Shown one piece after another: positions 8,421 through 17,090 of a DNA stretch of 64,000 nt. Every line of letters begins with the position of its first letter. The first letter of the stretch is position 1. The stretch comes from Pseudomonadota bacterium (lineage in GTDB: Bacteria; Myxococcota_A; UBA796; UBA9615). The stretch spans positions 34,330 to 98,329 of the forward strand of contig JAAESI010000093.1 of NCBI GenBank assembly GCA_024229515.1, read 5' to 3'. A program made the position numbers and the translations under genes. The notes beneath the pieces were generated by a model, which saw only the letters and a list, made by a program, of their open reading frames with translations, was not told where the DNA came from and made no database searches.

Positions 8421-10328
8421 TTACCGATTCGGCTCCGCGATCAACTCGTCGATCAGCGCCGTCATCTCCGGCACGTTGAACGAGTTCTTGATCGACCGGA
8501 TCACCCCGTCGCGCCCCACCACGATGTCCCGCGGGTAGGGGTAGCCGACGCCCTGGGGGAAGGCGAAGCGGCTGAGCGTGCCCTCGTCGCGGTGCAGCGG
8601 GAACGACACCCCGGTCTGCACCCGGAAGTCGATCAGGAGGTCCGCCGAGTCGCCCTGGTGGATGCCGAAGACGAGCACGTCCTCGTCGCTGTAGACCTGA
8701 TGCACGGATGTCTCGATGTCCGGAAACTCCAGACCGCAGACCGGTCAGAACAGGGCGAAGTAGGCGAGCACCACGACCTTGCCCTCGAGGGCTTCGCCGC
8801 CGAGGAACTCGAACGCCTCGTAGTCGATCGAGTCGCCTACATCGAGCCCCGCCGAGTCGATGGCGTGCAGGGGGATCTGCAGCGGGTTGTCGGTGGCGTC
8901 GACGTCGTTGCTGATGATGCGGAGGGTCTGGGCGGACCCTGAGGGGGGCGGCGGGGCGTAGGTGACGTCGACGCTGCGTTCGTCGTACGCGGGCACCACC
9001 AGGCCGGTGTCGCTGAGGGTGAACGCGTCGTCGCTGACGCCCATCGAGGAGACCACCAGGTCCAGCGGGCCGCGGTTGCGGAGGTCGAGGGTGCGGGTGC
9101 TCGCTTCGGCCGCGTCGAAGCCGAGCAGCTCGTCGGTGACGAACAGGTCGGGGGCCACGTACCCGGGGGCGTAGCGGAGCAGGTGCATGCCCTCCCACTC
9201 CGCGACGATGGCGACGTCCCCGGTCATGACGATGCCGAGGTCCTGCTCGAAGAAGGGGAAGGTGCGCGTGCGCTCGGTGCCGACCCGGACCAGGGTCGCG
9301 ACGTCGTACATCGAGGCGTGGCTCCAGTCCGCCACCGCGAGCACGCCGTCCGAGGTCGAGACGGCCTGGCTGGAGCCGTCCGACGGCAGGTTGGTGACCT
9401 CCACGAGGGCGCCGTCGGGCCCCACGTCGAACACGTCGACCCCGCGCGCGCCGACGGCGACGAAGATCCGGTCCCCTTCGACCGCGACGTCCCGGGGGGC
9501 GCCCGAGGTGAGGGGCGAGCCGACGATCGCGGCGGCGGTCGGGTCGGTGATGTCGACCACGATCAGCTCGTCGTCGTCGGTGACGTACAGCCGGTCCCCG
9601 TGCACCGCCATCTTGCTGGCGTTGTCGAACCCCTCGACGATGCTGTGGACGAACGTCGGCACGCCGTCAGCGTCGTAGGTGTAGACGCGGAGCCCCGCCG
9701 CGTGGGCCGCCACGAAGAGGAAGCCGTCGTGCTCGAGCAGCCCCTCAAAGTTGACCTCGGGGTCCTCGATCGTGTCGATGACCGTGACCGCGTCGTCGGC
9801 GCTCAGGTGGTACGTGATGAGGTTGGGGGTCGGGATCCAGCCGTCCCCGTGGTGGGACAGCCAGAAGATGCGGGCGCCGTCGTCGCGCAGCGGACCCACG
9901 CCGATCCGCTGGCAGCGTCCCCCCACCGAGCCGACGGAGACCGGCGCGTTGGGATCGGAGATGTCGGAGATGCGCACCCCGAACCCGCCGCAGGCCCAGA
10001 CATGCTCGCCGTCGGTCTCCAGATCGACCGCTTCGGAGGCGTTGGCGGTGCTGATGGCGACGACGCTGTCGCCGTACGCGCAGCAACTCTCCCCCAGGTA
10101 GGGGCCCAGGGCGGCGCAGCTGTCGGCGCCGGTGGCGCAGGGGAGATCGGCCAGCCCGCTGAAGTCGTCCCCCGGGGAGACACCCTCCACCGTGACGGTG
10201 GGATCGGCGAGCTCGGGGGTGAGGGTCGGCCCGGGATCGGGCACATCCACCGGCGGCGAGGCGACCGGGGGCGTCGTCGGAGTCGAACAGGCCACCAGCA
10301 GCGGCAGCAGGGCGAAGAGGCGACGCAT
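8421..10328 (-). CDS. Probable selenoprotein: LVIVD-propeller/ASH/redoxin-domain lipoprotein with UxxC active site
   Basis: Read through one in-frame TGA (8747-8745), this is a 635-residue protein. It has a lipoprotein signal (LLPLLVAC, Cys14), a propeller with LVIVD-like blades (DELIVVDITDP, VRISDISDP), an ASH/choice-of-anchor domain (LDLRNRGPLDLVVSSMGV), and a C-terminal thioredoxin-fold redoxin domain. Around the TGA the protein reads GKVVVLAYFALF-U-PVCGLEFP, aligning with the WCPPC region of AhpC/TlpA proteins. The TGA sits exactly at the first redox Cys, giving U528-P-V-C531, and homology continues in the same frame (DVLVFGIHQGDS, PYPRDIVVGRDGVIR). A hairpin lies just downstream. Without readthrough the enzyme would lack its active site. 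No Sec machinery genes are in this window. Likely role: envelope thiol or peroxide redox chemistry. Confidence 0.8.
8718..8734 (-). promoter_or_regulatory. Candidate bacterial SECIS hairpin
   Basis: Counting the T of the TGA as 1, bases 14-19 (GTCTGG) pair with 25-30 (CCGGAC), leaving a five-base loop AGTTT. A short stem with G among the first two loop bases, 16-37 bases after the UGA, is what the bacterial SECIS consensus requires. Found by eye only. Confidence 0.6.
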
Positions 10329-10359
10329 CGTCTGATCCGACGCCGTCGCGGCGGTGTCG

Positions 10360-11158
10360 TTACGCGCGGGTGATGCGAACGCTGCCGAACACCGAGCGGC
10401 CGCCGCCGAACGCTTCCAGCTCGATGACGTCGCCCACGTTCCAGTCGACCGACGGCGCGACCATCGCCCCCGAGGCGACCACCGTGCCCGACGTGATCGC
10501 CCGGTGGCGGCGAGCCGCCTCGACGGTCTCCCGCATCGACAGGCCGTCTCCGAGGTCGAAGCGGCTCACGAGCCGTGTCGTTGTGCTTGATGGTGGCGTC
10601 CAGATGGAGCGCGTCCGCTTCGATGTAGGCGGCGATCGCCTCCGTGGACACGGCGAACGGGGCGAACGCGGTCGCGGGGCGGCGGTACAGACCGGTCGGC
10701 GGGGCGCCCGGGACGGTGCCGATGTTGGACACCTCGACGGCGAGGGCGAGCAGGAGCACGCGGACGTACGCGTCGCCGGGCTTCAGCGCGGAGCGGGGGA
10801 TGTCCCCGAGCACGAGGCACAGTTCGGGGCGGACGGAGGCGCGCACGCCCTCGGGGAGGGCGAGGGTCGCGTCGGTGCCGAGCAGCTCGCCCGGTTCGCC
10901 CTGGCCACCGTCGATCCAGCCGTGGATGCGAGGCAGGGGAGCGAGCGTGCGGCCCAGGTCCAGCGGCAGGCAGGGGGTCGCGCCGAGCTCGACGCGTTGC
11001 GCGATCTGGCGGAGGTCGGTCGCCCCCGCGAGCCAGTCGTCGACGAGGTCGCTGAGGGTGCGGGCCGCCTCGTACGCGTCCACGTACACCTCACCGTCGC
11101 TGCGCACGACGACGAGGCTTCCATCCCGACTTCCGTCGTTCAGTGACGCGAGCTTCAT
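10360..11158 (-). pseudogene. Fumarylacetoacetate hydrolase-family gene with a frameshift
   Basis: The first frame starts at ATG 11158, behind a GGGGAG ribosome site, and runs through typical FAH-family sequence (PELCLVLGD, LDATIKHNDT). Homology then continues in another frame from about base 10570 (RFDLGDGLSMRETVEAA, TSGTVVASGAMV, GDVIELEAFGGG) to the stop at 10360. A single missing or extra base near 10570, inside a small palindrome CGGCTCACGAGCCG, accounts for it. With the frame repaired the product would be about 265 residues, the usual FAH-domain size. It lies 31 bases upstream of the selenoprotein gene on the same strand. It is either a recent pseudogene or an assembly indel. Confidence 0.6.
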
Positions 11159-11246
11159 GGCTCCCCTACGACCCCCCAGACCAACAAGCTTTGCAGACCT
11201 GAACCAGCGCTGCCACTGTCGAGCCCCCGGGGGACTGTTCCCGACG

Positions 11247-11939
11247 TCAGCCTGGGTCGGCGACAGCCTCGGCGGGGAGCACGGTGATGGTCGCGGCGGT
11301 CACGTCTCCCCGACCGGCGAGGTAGCGGCGGAGCAGCGCGATTTCGTAGGCGCGGAGGTCCGCGAGGGTCAGGCCGACCGGCGCCAACTGCACCCCGAGC
11401 CGCGCCTCCGTGGGGCCCCCATCGCTTCCGCGGGGCTGGAGCACGATCACCATCGCGCCGGCTTCGGCGAGGGCGAGGCGGTCGGGGTGCTCGGCGGCGG
11501 TGCGGTTGCGGCCCGGCACGGCGATGGTGCCCGACCACGGGGGCTGCCCCGAGGGGACGTGCAGGAGCGCCTCGAAGACGCCGACGTGGGGGTCCTCGAA
11601 GACCATGCGGATCTGCTGGATTCCCCCCGCGGGCACGTTGTCGAGCTCGGCATAGAGCAGATCGCGGGAGGCCAGATCGGTCATCAGCCAATCCGCGCCG
11701 CTCTGCCCGTCCTTGCTCATCCGCTCGACGAGCCCGAGGTAGTCGTCGGGGCAGCGCGGGGCGTCGGTGCAGTCCACGCCGATCTCGTCGGGGTCGACCT
11801 CCTGGAGCCCCTTGGGCGCCTGGCTCGCGAAGTTGAGCACGGTGGTCTCGTCCCCGCTGCCGGGTTCGGGCGGGACCTCGTTGACGAGGAGGGCAAACAC
11901 GGCGGCCACGACGCCGATCCAGGGGAGCGCTGCTTTCAT
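11247..11939 (-). CDS. Alpha/beta-hydrolase-like secreted protein, probably truncated
   Basis: A 230-residue protein with an N-terminal hydrophobic segment (ALPWIGVVAAVFALLV). A central part resembles the first half of an alpha/beta-hydrolase core: LLHVPSGQPPWSGTIAVPGR, then EAGAMVIVLQPRGSDGG and LRAYEIALLRRYLAG. In such enzymes the nucleophile elbow G-x-S-x-G should follow, but the frame ends in ITVLPAEAVADPG without it. I infer a C-terminally truncated or inactive hydrolase. The assignment is tentative; no catalytic triad can be shown. Confidence 0.45.
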   Translation of the reverse strand: MKAALPWIGVVAAVFALLVNEVPPEPGSGDETTVLNFASQAPKGLQEVDPDEIGVDCTDAPRCPDDYLGLVERMSKDGQSGADWLMTDLASRDLLYAELDNVPAGGIQQIRMVFEDPHVGVFEALLHVPSGQPPWSGTIAVPGRNRTAAEHPDRLALAEAGAMVIVLQPRGSDGGPTEARLGVQLAPVGLTLADLRAYEIALLRRYLAGRGDVTAATITVLPAEAVADPG

Positions 11940-11975
11940 CGAGCGCTCAAGGTAGCGCGCCTGAACGACCGTCGG

Positions 11976-13238
11976 CTACCGGCTCCCCAGCCGCTGCAGC
12001 ACCCAGTCGACGCGCCGCTCCAGCTCGGTGAGCCCGGGGAGGAACCACGCCCGCCCGGGATCCGCGCCGGTGCGGAGCAGCCCCTCGACCGTGGCTTGAA
12101 ACTGCTTCTGGTACCAGCGGTTGGTGGAGCGGATCCCGTCTTGCTCCAGCGGGAGCACCCCCCAGGGCAGCACGACGATCGCGTCGTACTCGTCGACCCG
12201 ATTGGCGATGGGGGGCACGAACTCCTCGCAGAACGCCTCGTTGTAGGAGTGGAACAACAGGGCGAACGCGGCGAAGTCCAGCGGGCTGCGGTCCGAGACG
12301 AAGCCGCCGTGGGCCTCCATCGCGCGGGCCTCGCCGTCCAGTTGCTCGGCCCAGAGGTCCTGCAGGATGCCGCGGTGCTCCTCGTGGCTCAGGGCGTGCA
12401 CGTCCAGGCCGTCCTCGATGCGCCGACGCATGCCCTCCTCCAGGAACGGCAGATCGAGCTCGTCGGCGAGCCGCCGCCCCAGGGTCGTCTTGCCCGTGCC
12501 CGCGCTGCCGCACAGCGCGATCCGGCGTCCTCGCACGCGGCTCACCGCCGCCACGGAGTACTGCTCCGCCTGCGCCGCCGACACGGTCGGGGTCTGTCCC
12601 AGGACCTGCAGCACGGCGCCCGCCTCCGCCACCGAGAAGTGGGTGTGGGAGCCGTGCGCGGGGGCGAACCGGAGGGCGTCCGAGTAGGGGAGGTTCAGCA
12701 GGCGGCAGGCGAGCGCCCGGATCACCCCGATGTGGCACGCCAGGACCCAGCGTCCCCCCTCCAGTCGGCCGTGCTCGGCGACCCACCACCGGTCGACGCG
12801 GGCGGCCAGGTCGGCGTAGCTCTCGCCCCCGGGGGGGCGGGCGTTGAGGTAGTCGTCCCAGTAGTCGTTCACGGCGACGTCGTGCTCAGCCTGGAGGTCG
12901 TCCCAGGCGCGACCTTCCCAGTCGCCCATGGACTGCTCGCGGAGCTGGGCCGAGACGATCAGGGGGACGTCCAGCGCCTCGGCCAACGGCTCCGCCAACG
13001 CGCGGCACCGCTTCAGGTCGGAGCTGATCACGCCGGCGGGGCGGTGGAGCGACTCGGCGACGAAGCGTTCCAGCCGCTCCGATTCGGCCCGTCCCTGGGG
13101 CGACAGCGGGAGATCGGTCCAGCCGTAGGCGAGGCGGCGGGGCCCGGCGTCCACCCGGCCGTGCCGCAGTAGGTGCAGGTGGGTCACCACCGGCGACACC
13201 ATGGCGTCGCTGGTGCGGCGATCGAAGGTCGGCTTCAC
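11976..13238 (-). CDS. Histidine phosphatase (CobC-like) fused to NadR-like P-loop kinase/ATPase domain
   Basis: A 420-residue, two-domain cytosolic protein. Residues about 20-215 form a histidine phosphatase: LLRHGR (His26 phospho-acceptor), Glu101 region and ACHIG (His169). Residues about 237-420 carry a Walker A GSAGTGKTT (244-252) and FVSDRSPLDFAAF, as in AAA_28/NadR ribosylnicotinamide-kinase-type P-loop proteins. CobC-type phosphatases remove the 5'-phosphate from alpha-ribazole phosphate in cobamide assembly, and this is the last gene of a cobalamin-riboswitch operon, so a role in cobamide or nucleotide-loop salvage is inferred. GTG 13238 overlaps the ecfT stop as GTGA; ATG 13202 is an alternative start. 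Confidence 0.75.
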   Translation of the reverse strand: MKPTFDRRTSDAMVSPVVTHLHLLRHGRVDAGPRRLAYGWTDLPLSPQGRAESERLERFVAESLHRPAGVISSDLKRCRALAEPLAEALDVPLIVSAQLREQSMGDWEGRAWDDLQAEHDVAVNDYWDDYLNARPPGGESYADLAARVDRWWVAEHGRLEGGRWVLACHIGVIRALACRLLNLPYSDALRFAPAHGSHTHFSVAEAGAVLQVLGQTPTVSAAQAEQYSVAAVSRVRGRRIALCGSAGTGKTTLGRRLADELDLPFLEEGMRRRIEDGLDVHALSHEEHRGILQDLWAEQLDGEARAMEAHGGFVSDRSPLDFAAFALLFHSYNEAFCEEFVPPIANRVDEYDAIVVLPWGVLPLEQDGIRSTNRWYQKQFQATVEGLLRTGADPGRAWFLPGLTELERRVDWVLQRLGSR

Positions 13239-14035
13239 AGCCACGAGCGCACGAACCCGTACAGCGGCCGGAGGCTGGGGAAGTAGGCGACTTCGGCCAC
13301 GTAGGCAGCATAGAGAAGCCGGGCGGCGACGGCCGCGAGGGTGACCGCCGCGGCGCTGCCCAGCAGGACCGGCTCCCAGGAACGCATCTGCAGCGGGCGG
13401 CGCACGGCGCGGGGGGCGTGGGCGTCGAAGCCGCGGGCATCCAGCGACTCGGCCATCGTGCGGGCTCGGCGTACGGCGCGCGCCACCACCGGGCGCAGCA
13501 GCGAGACCTCCAGCGCCAGCCACCGGGCGGGGGAGCGCTGCCACACCGGTCGGCCGCGGCGGGCGCGGGCCCGTCGGACCACCAGGATCTCCCGGCCCAC
13601 CTCCGGCACGAACCGCAGGCCGGTGACCGCCAGGAACGACAGCGTGAACGGCACCCGCAGCGCCACCAGGGCGGCGAGCAGCCGGTCCAGCGGGGTCGTC
13701 GCCACCACCGCCAGGCCCGCCGTCGCGATCGACAGCAGCCGAAGTGACTGGACCAGACCGTGGGTCACGCCCTCCCGCCACAGCACCACCGGACCGAGGT
13801 CCAGCAGCGGACGGCGGGGGACCTCGGCGTAGAACAGCGCCTGCGACAGCACCGTGGTCCAGATCGCGGCCGCCGCGAGGGTGAGGGCGCGGACCCGCCA
13901 CGTGTTCCCGATGGGGGCCAGCAGCAGCGGCACGAAGCAGAGCAGCGTGAGCAGGGCCAGGGACGCGGCGTGCTCCAGGACCACGGCGAGCACGCCGGCC
14001 AGGAGCAGCAGGAGGAGGCGGGTGCGTGGGTCCAT
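13235..14035 (-). CDS. ecfT: ECF transporter transmembrane coupling protein EcfT
   Basis: A 266-residue protein with about five to six membrane segments and two cytoplasmic Ala-Arg-rich coupling helices: RRARARRGRP near the middle and RARTMAESLDARGF, the typical EcfT A-R-G signature that docks in the ATPase grooves. The length fits EcfT/CbiQ. It overlaps ecfA upstream (TGATG) and the phosphatase-kinase gene downstream (GTGA), so stoichiometric translation with its partners is expected. The CbiQ (cobalt) subtype is an alternative, but no CbiM/CbiN is present and the operon is led by a BtuB-like receptor. Confidence 0.85.
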   Translation of the reverse strand: MDPRTRLLLLLLAGVLAVVLEHAASLALLTLLCFVPLLLAPIGNTWRVRALTLAAAAIWTTVLSQALFYAEVPRRPLLDLGPVVLWREGVTHGLVQSLRLLSIATAGLAVVATTPLDRLLAALVALRVPFTLSFLAVTGLRFVPEVGREILVVRRARARRGRPVWQRSPARWLALEVSLLRPVVARAVRRARTMAESLDARGFDAHAPRAVRRPLQMRSWEPVLLGSAAAVTLAAVAARLLYAAYVAEVAYFPSLRPLYGFVRSWL

Positions 14036-15351
14036 CAGGCCAGCACCTCCGCGGGATCGCCGTCGTCGACGACCCGGCCCTCTTCCAGGATCACGGCCCG
14101 GGTGGCGTGCTCGCGGACGAGCCGCTGATCGTGGGTCGCGAACACGACGGTGCGCCCCACCAGCGCCGCCATCATGCGATCCACCTGGGCGCGGTCCTGG
14201 CCCGAGGTCGGCTCGTCCAGCAACAGCACGGTCGGCTCGCAGGCCATCGCGGCGGCGGCCGCGGTGCGCAGTCGTTGGCCTCGGGACAAGGCCTGGGGCG
14301 GACGGTCGAGCAGGTCGTCGATGGCGAGGGCGACGGCGGCGGAGGCGACGCGGGCCTCGATCTGGGCATCGCTCAGGCGGGCCTCGGTGGCGCCGTAGGC
14401 GAGCTCGTCCCGCACGGTCTCGCAGAAGAGGGCGAGGTCGGGATCCTGGGGCACGTCGACCACGCTTCCGTGGATCGTGACCTCGTCCCCGAGGTGCCCC
14501 GCGAGCATGCTCAGGAGGGTCGACTTGCCCGCCCCGTTGCGGCCCAGGAGCGCGACCCGCTCCCCCGCTCGCACGGAGATGTCGACGCCGTTGAGCGCCT
14601 CGATCGCCCCGTACCGCCACCGCAGTTGGGTGCCCCGCATGAGCTCGTCGCCCAGCGGGGCGGGGGCCGGCGCCGGGGGAGGCGTGTAGGTGTCCGCGGG
14701 GGCGAGCTCGATGACGCGATCCACGTAGGGGCGGACCGCGTCGATGCGGTGCTCGACGACGACGACGGTGACCCCCTCGTCCGCGAGGCCGCGCAGCCGC
14801 TTCAGCAGGTCGACGGCGGACTCCGGGTCGATCCAGGCGATCGGCTCATCCAGGAGCAGCAGCTGCGCTCCCGCCGCCAACGCCGCTCCGACCACGAGCC
14901 GCTGCCGCTGGCCCCCCGACAGCGCGGCGGGCGAGCGGCTGGGGTCGGCGGGTAGCCCCACGAGGGCGAGCACCTCGGCGACCCGGTCGTCGATGCGGTC
15001 GGCGTCCCAGCCGGCGGATTCGAGGCCGAAGGCGATCTCGTCGCCGATCGTGCCCGCGACCACCTGGTCGGCCGGTTCCTGGGCGACGAAGCCGATGCGG
15101 CTGACGCGGTCGGCGGGGGCGAGCGTCCCGGGGTCGACGCCATCCAGGGTGACGGTGCCCAGGACCTCGCCGCGGCCGTGGCGCTGAAGCATGCCCGCGG
15201 CGAGCCGGAGCAACGTCGACTTGCCGCAGCCGGTCGGCCCCGTGATGAGCACGAACTCGCCGGTGTCGACCTCCAGCGAGACCGGCCCCACGGCCGCTCC
15301 CCCCCCGCCCGGGTAGCGGTAGGCGGCGTCGGTCAGGACGAGGGCGCTCAT
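14035..15351 (-). CDS. ecfA: Fused double-ATPase subunit of an ECF transporter (EcfA-EcfA')
   Basis: A 438-residue protein containing two ABC ATPase domains. Domain 1 has Walker A GPTGCGKST (38-46), signature LSGGQRQRL (144-152), Walker B LLLLDEP and switch His201. Domain 2 has Walker A GRNGAGKST (270-278), a slightly diverged signature LSRGQRLRT and LLLDEPTSG, with switch His in VFATHDQR. It should form the intramolecular heterodimer that powers EcfT and the S component. It overlaps both neighbours (ATGA upstream, TGATG downstream). Fused EcfA pairs are known, so the fusion itself is not new. Confidence 0.9.
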   Translation of the reverse strand: MSALVLTDAAYRYPGGGGAAVGPVSLEVDTGEFVLITGPTGCGKSTLLRLAAGMLQRHGRGEVLGTVTLDGVDPGTLAPADRVSRIGFVAQEPADQVVAGTIGDEIAFGLESAGWDADRIDDRVAEVLALVGLPADPSRSPAALSGGQRQRLVVGAALAAGAQLLLLDEPIAWIDPESAVDLLKRLRGLADEGVTVVVVEHRIDAVRPYVDRVIELAPADTYTPPPAPAPAPLGDELMRGTQLRWRYGAIEALNGVDISVRAGERVALLGRNGAGKSTLLSMLAGHLGDEVTIHGSVVDVPQDPDLALFCETVRDELAYGATEARLSDAQIEARVASAAVALAIDDLLDRPPQALSRGQRLRTAAAAAMACEPTVLLLDEPTSGQDRAQVDRMMAALVGRTVVFATHDQRLVREHATRAVILEEGRVVDDGDPAEVLA

Positions 15352-17090
15352 GCCTCGATCCTCCGCAGCGACGCCGCGAAGCCGGTGGCGATCCAGCAGG
15401 CGATGGCGGTGTACAGGACGCCTGGGAGGGCCAGCATCATCGCGACGTACCAGCCCGCGAAGTACAGCCGGTAGAGCACGGCCGCGGACACGAGCGCGAC
15501 CGCTCCGGCCGCCACCGAGGCCGTGCCGAAGGCCGCGACCAGGCGCAGGAAGCGGAGGAAGCGCGGGTCGTCGCGCCAGTCGCCGTTGCGGGTGATCCCG
15601 GTGACCCAGAGCCCCCCTTCGAGCCAGAGGACCGCTGAGCCCACGATCAGGGGATCGGTGGGGTGGAAGCCCGACAGCGCCAACCCGCTCATCAGGTAGT
15701 GGACGAGCATGGCGATGGCGACGACGCCGGGGCGGGGCAGCAGGGTCACCAGCGTCGCCAGCAGCGCGTACTTCAGCGCGTCGTGGATCAGCCCTGTGAT
15801 CAGCGAGCTGAAGGGGCCGAGGATCGACGCCGCGCCGAGGCCCAGGAGGTGGCTGGCGGCGCTGGCGCAGAAGATCAGGTTGGCGAACAGCGCGATGGTG
15901 ATGAGCTCGGAGGTGCGCGACTGGCGCAGCCACGGGCCGAGGCGGAAGGCGAGCAGGAGCAAGCCGCCGACGGTGGTCAGGAGCACGGTGGCGAAGCCGA
16001 CGGCGCGCACGGAGCTGCCGCGGCTGACGTAGAGGGCGTCGGTCTCCTGCCACAGCCTGTGGTCGGCCCCCACGGGGGTCACCTCGATCACGCGCGTCCA
16101 CTCGCTGGCGCCGCGGGGGAGCCGGTCGTCGTGCACGAACACCGGGAGCATCGCCGTAGCGGTGCCGCCGGGAGGCACGCGGAGCAGGCTGGTGACCTCG
16201 CGGGTCTGCCCCTCGAACCGGCGCAGGACCGGCTCGAAGGCGGGGCCGGGGGAGCCGTCGGGGGCGGTCACGCGGAGGGTGACGACGGTGTTGACCGGCC
16301 GGCTGTCGATGTTTCGCAGCGTCACCGCGAGCTGCGCCCAGGGGCGTTCGTAGGCCCGCCCGCGCACGCCCAGCGCCGAGGACCGGAGCATGCGCTCCCA
16401 CCCCGGCGACGGCAGGGTGATGCGGCCGGCGGGTCGGCCGGGATCGGGCTCGCCGCTGAGCTCGGCGGGGAAGACGACGCGCTCCAACAGCACCGCGGAC
16501 CTGGCCTCCTCGAAGGTCATGGGCAGGGGTCGGAGCGTTGCGCGGGCGCCGTTGACCACCACCTCGCAGTCGGCCGTTGTGGCCGCCGTCAGGTCAGCCT
16601 GCTCCCCCTTGATGGGGAGCTCCACCGGGTGCCCGACGCCGCACAGGCGCACGCTCCCGCTCCACGGTTCGCGGGCGGTCAGCCGCAAAGTGACCCGCGA
16701 GGGGGTTCCCACGAGCGCGCCGAACTCGACCACGTCGCCGTCGCCGAGGGGGCGGAGCTCCTGGCCGGCGGGGGCCTCGACGCCGACGGTGACGGGACCG
16801 GAGGCGGGCGCGACGAGGGTGACCTCGCGCGTGCCGGAGGCGCCGTGGGCGCGGACCACGTAGGTCTCCCCGGCGGTCCACCCGGCGTCGAGGCGGGCCT
16901 GCGTCAGCGGCGCGGGGAAGCGTCGGGTCGTCAGCGGCACGCCGTCGGCATCCTCCAACTCGGCCCGGCTCAGGGGTTCGGTCGAGGTCAGCTCCACGCC
17001 ATCGGCGTCCGCCACCGCGGACAGCTCCCAGGGCGCCGGCGCGCACGCCGACAGCAGGAGCAGAACCGCGACGAGGACGCCTCGGGTCAT
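15348..17090 (-). CDS. ECF substrate-binding S component fused to an N-terminal lipoprotein domain (predicted cobamide uptake)
   Basis: A 580-residue protein. It begins with a lipoprotein signal (LLLLLSAC, Cys16) followed by about 340 residues of beta-rich extracytoplasmic sequence, a membrane helix around 365-388, then an S-component-like domain from about residue 392 (RTSELITIALFANLIFCAS) to the end with five or six membrane segments. The opening TxE-x-x-x-I-ALFA-x-LIF is typical of ECF S components. Vitamin specificity comes only from context: the operon is under a cobalamin riboswitch and begins with a BtuB-like receptor. An S component carrying its own lipid-anchored domain is unusual; the domain could hand over substrate in the periplasm, replacing BtuF. 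Confidence 0.7.
   Translation of the reverse strand: MTRGVLVAVLLLLSACAPAPWELSAVADADGVELTSTEPLSRAELEDADGVPLTTRRFPAPLTQARLDAGWTAGETYVVRAHGASGTREVTLVAPASGPVTVGVEAPAGQELRPLGDGDVVEFGALVGTPSRVTLRLTAREPWSGSVRLCGVGHPVELPIKGEQADLTAATTADCEVVVNGARATLRPLPMTFEEARSAVLLERVVFPAELSGEPDPGRPAGRITLPSPGWERMLRSSALGVRGRAYERPWAQLAVTLRNIDSRPVNTVVTLRVTAPDGSPGPAFEPVLRRFEGQTREVTSLLRVPPGGTATAMLPVFVHDDRLPRGASEWTRVIEVTPVGADHRLWQETDALYVSRGSSVRAVGFATVLLTTVGGLLLLAFRLGPWLRQSRTSELITIALFANLIFCASAASHLLGLGAASILGPFSSLITGLIHDALKYALLATLVTLLPRPGVVAIAMLVHYLMSGLALSGFHPTDPLIVGSAVLWLEGGLWVTGITRNGDWRDDPRFLRFLRLVAAFGTASVAAGAVALVSAAVLYRLYFAGWYVAMMLALPGVLYTAIACWIATGFAASLRRIEA

Noticed and set aside
8421..8705. Separate small thioredoxin gene
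   Set aside because: It would start after the active site, has no ribosome site, and is in the same frame as the upstream domain, separated only by the TGA.
14035..15351. Cobalt (Cbi) transporter instead of cobamide transporter
   Set aside because: No CbiM or CbiN is present. The S-component-like protein is different, and the operon starts with an outer-membrane receptor under a cobalamin riboswitch. Not fully excluded.
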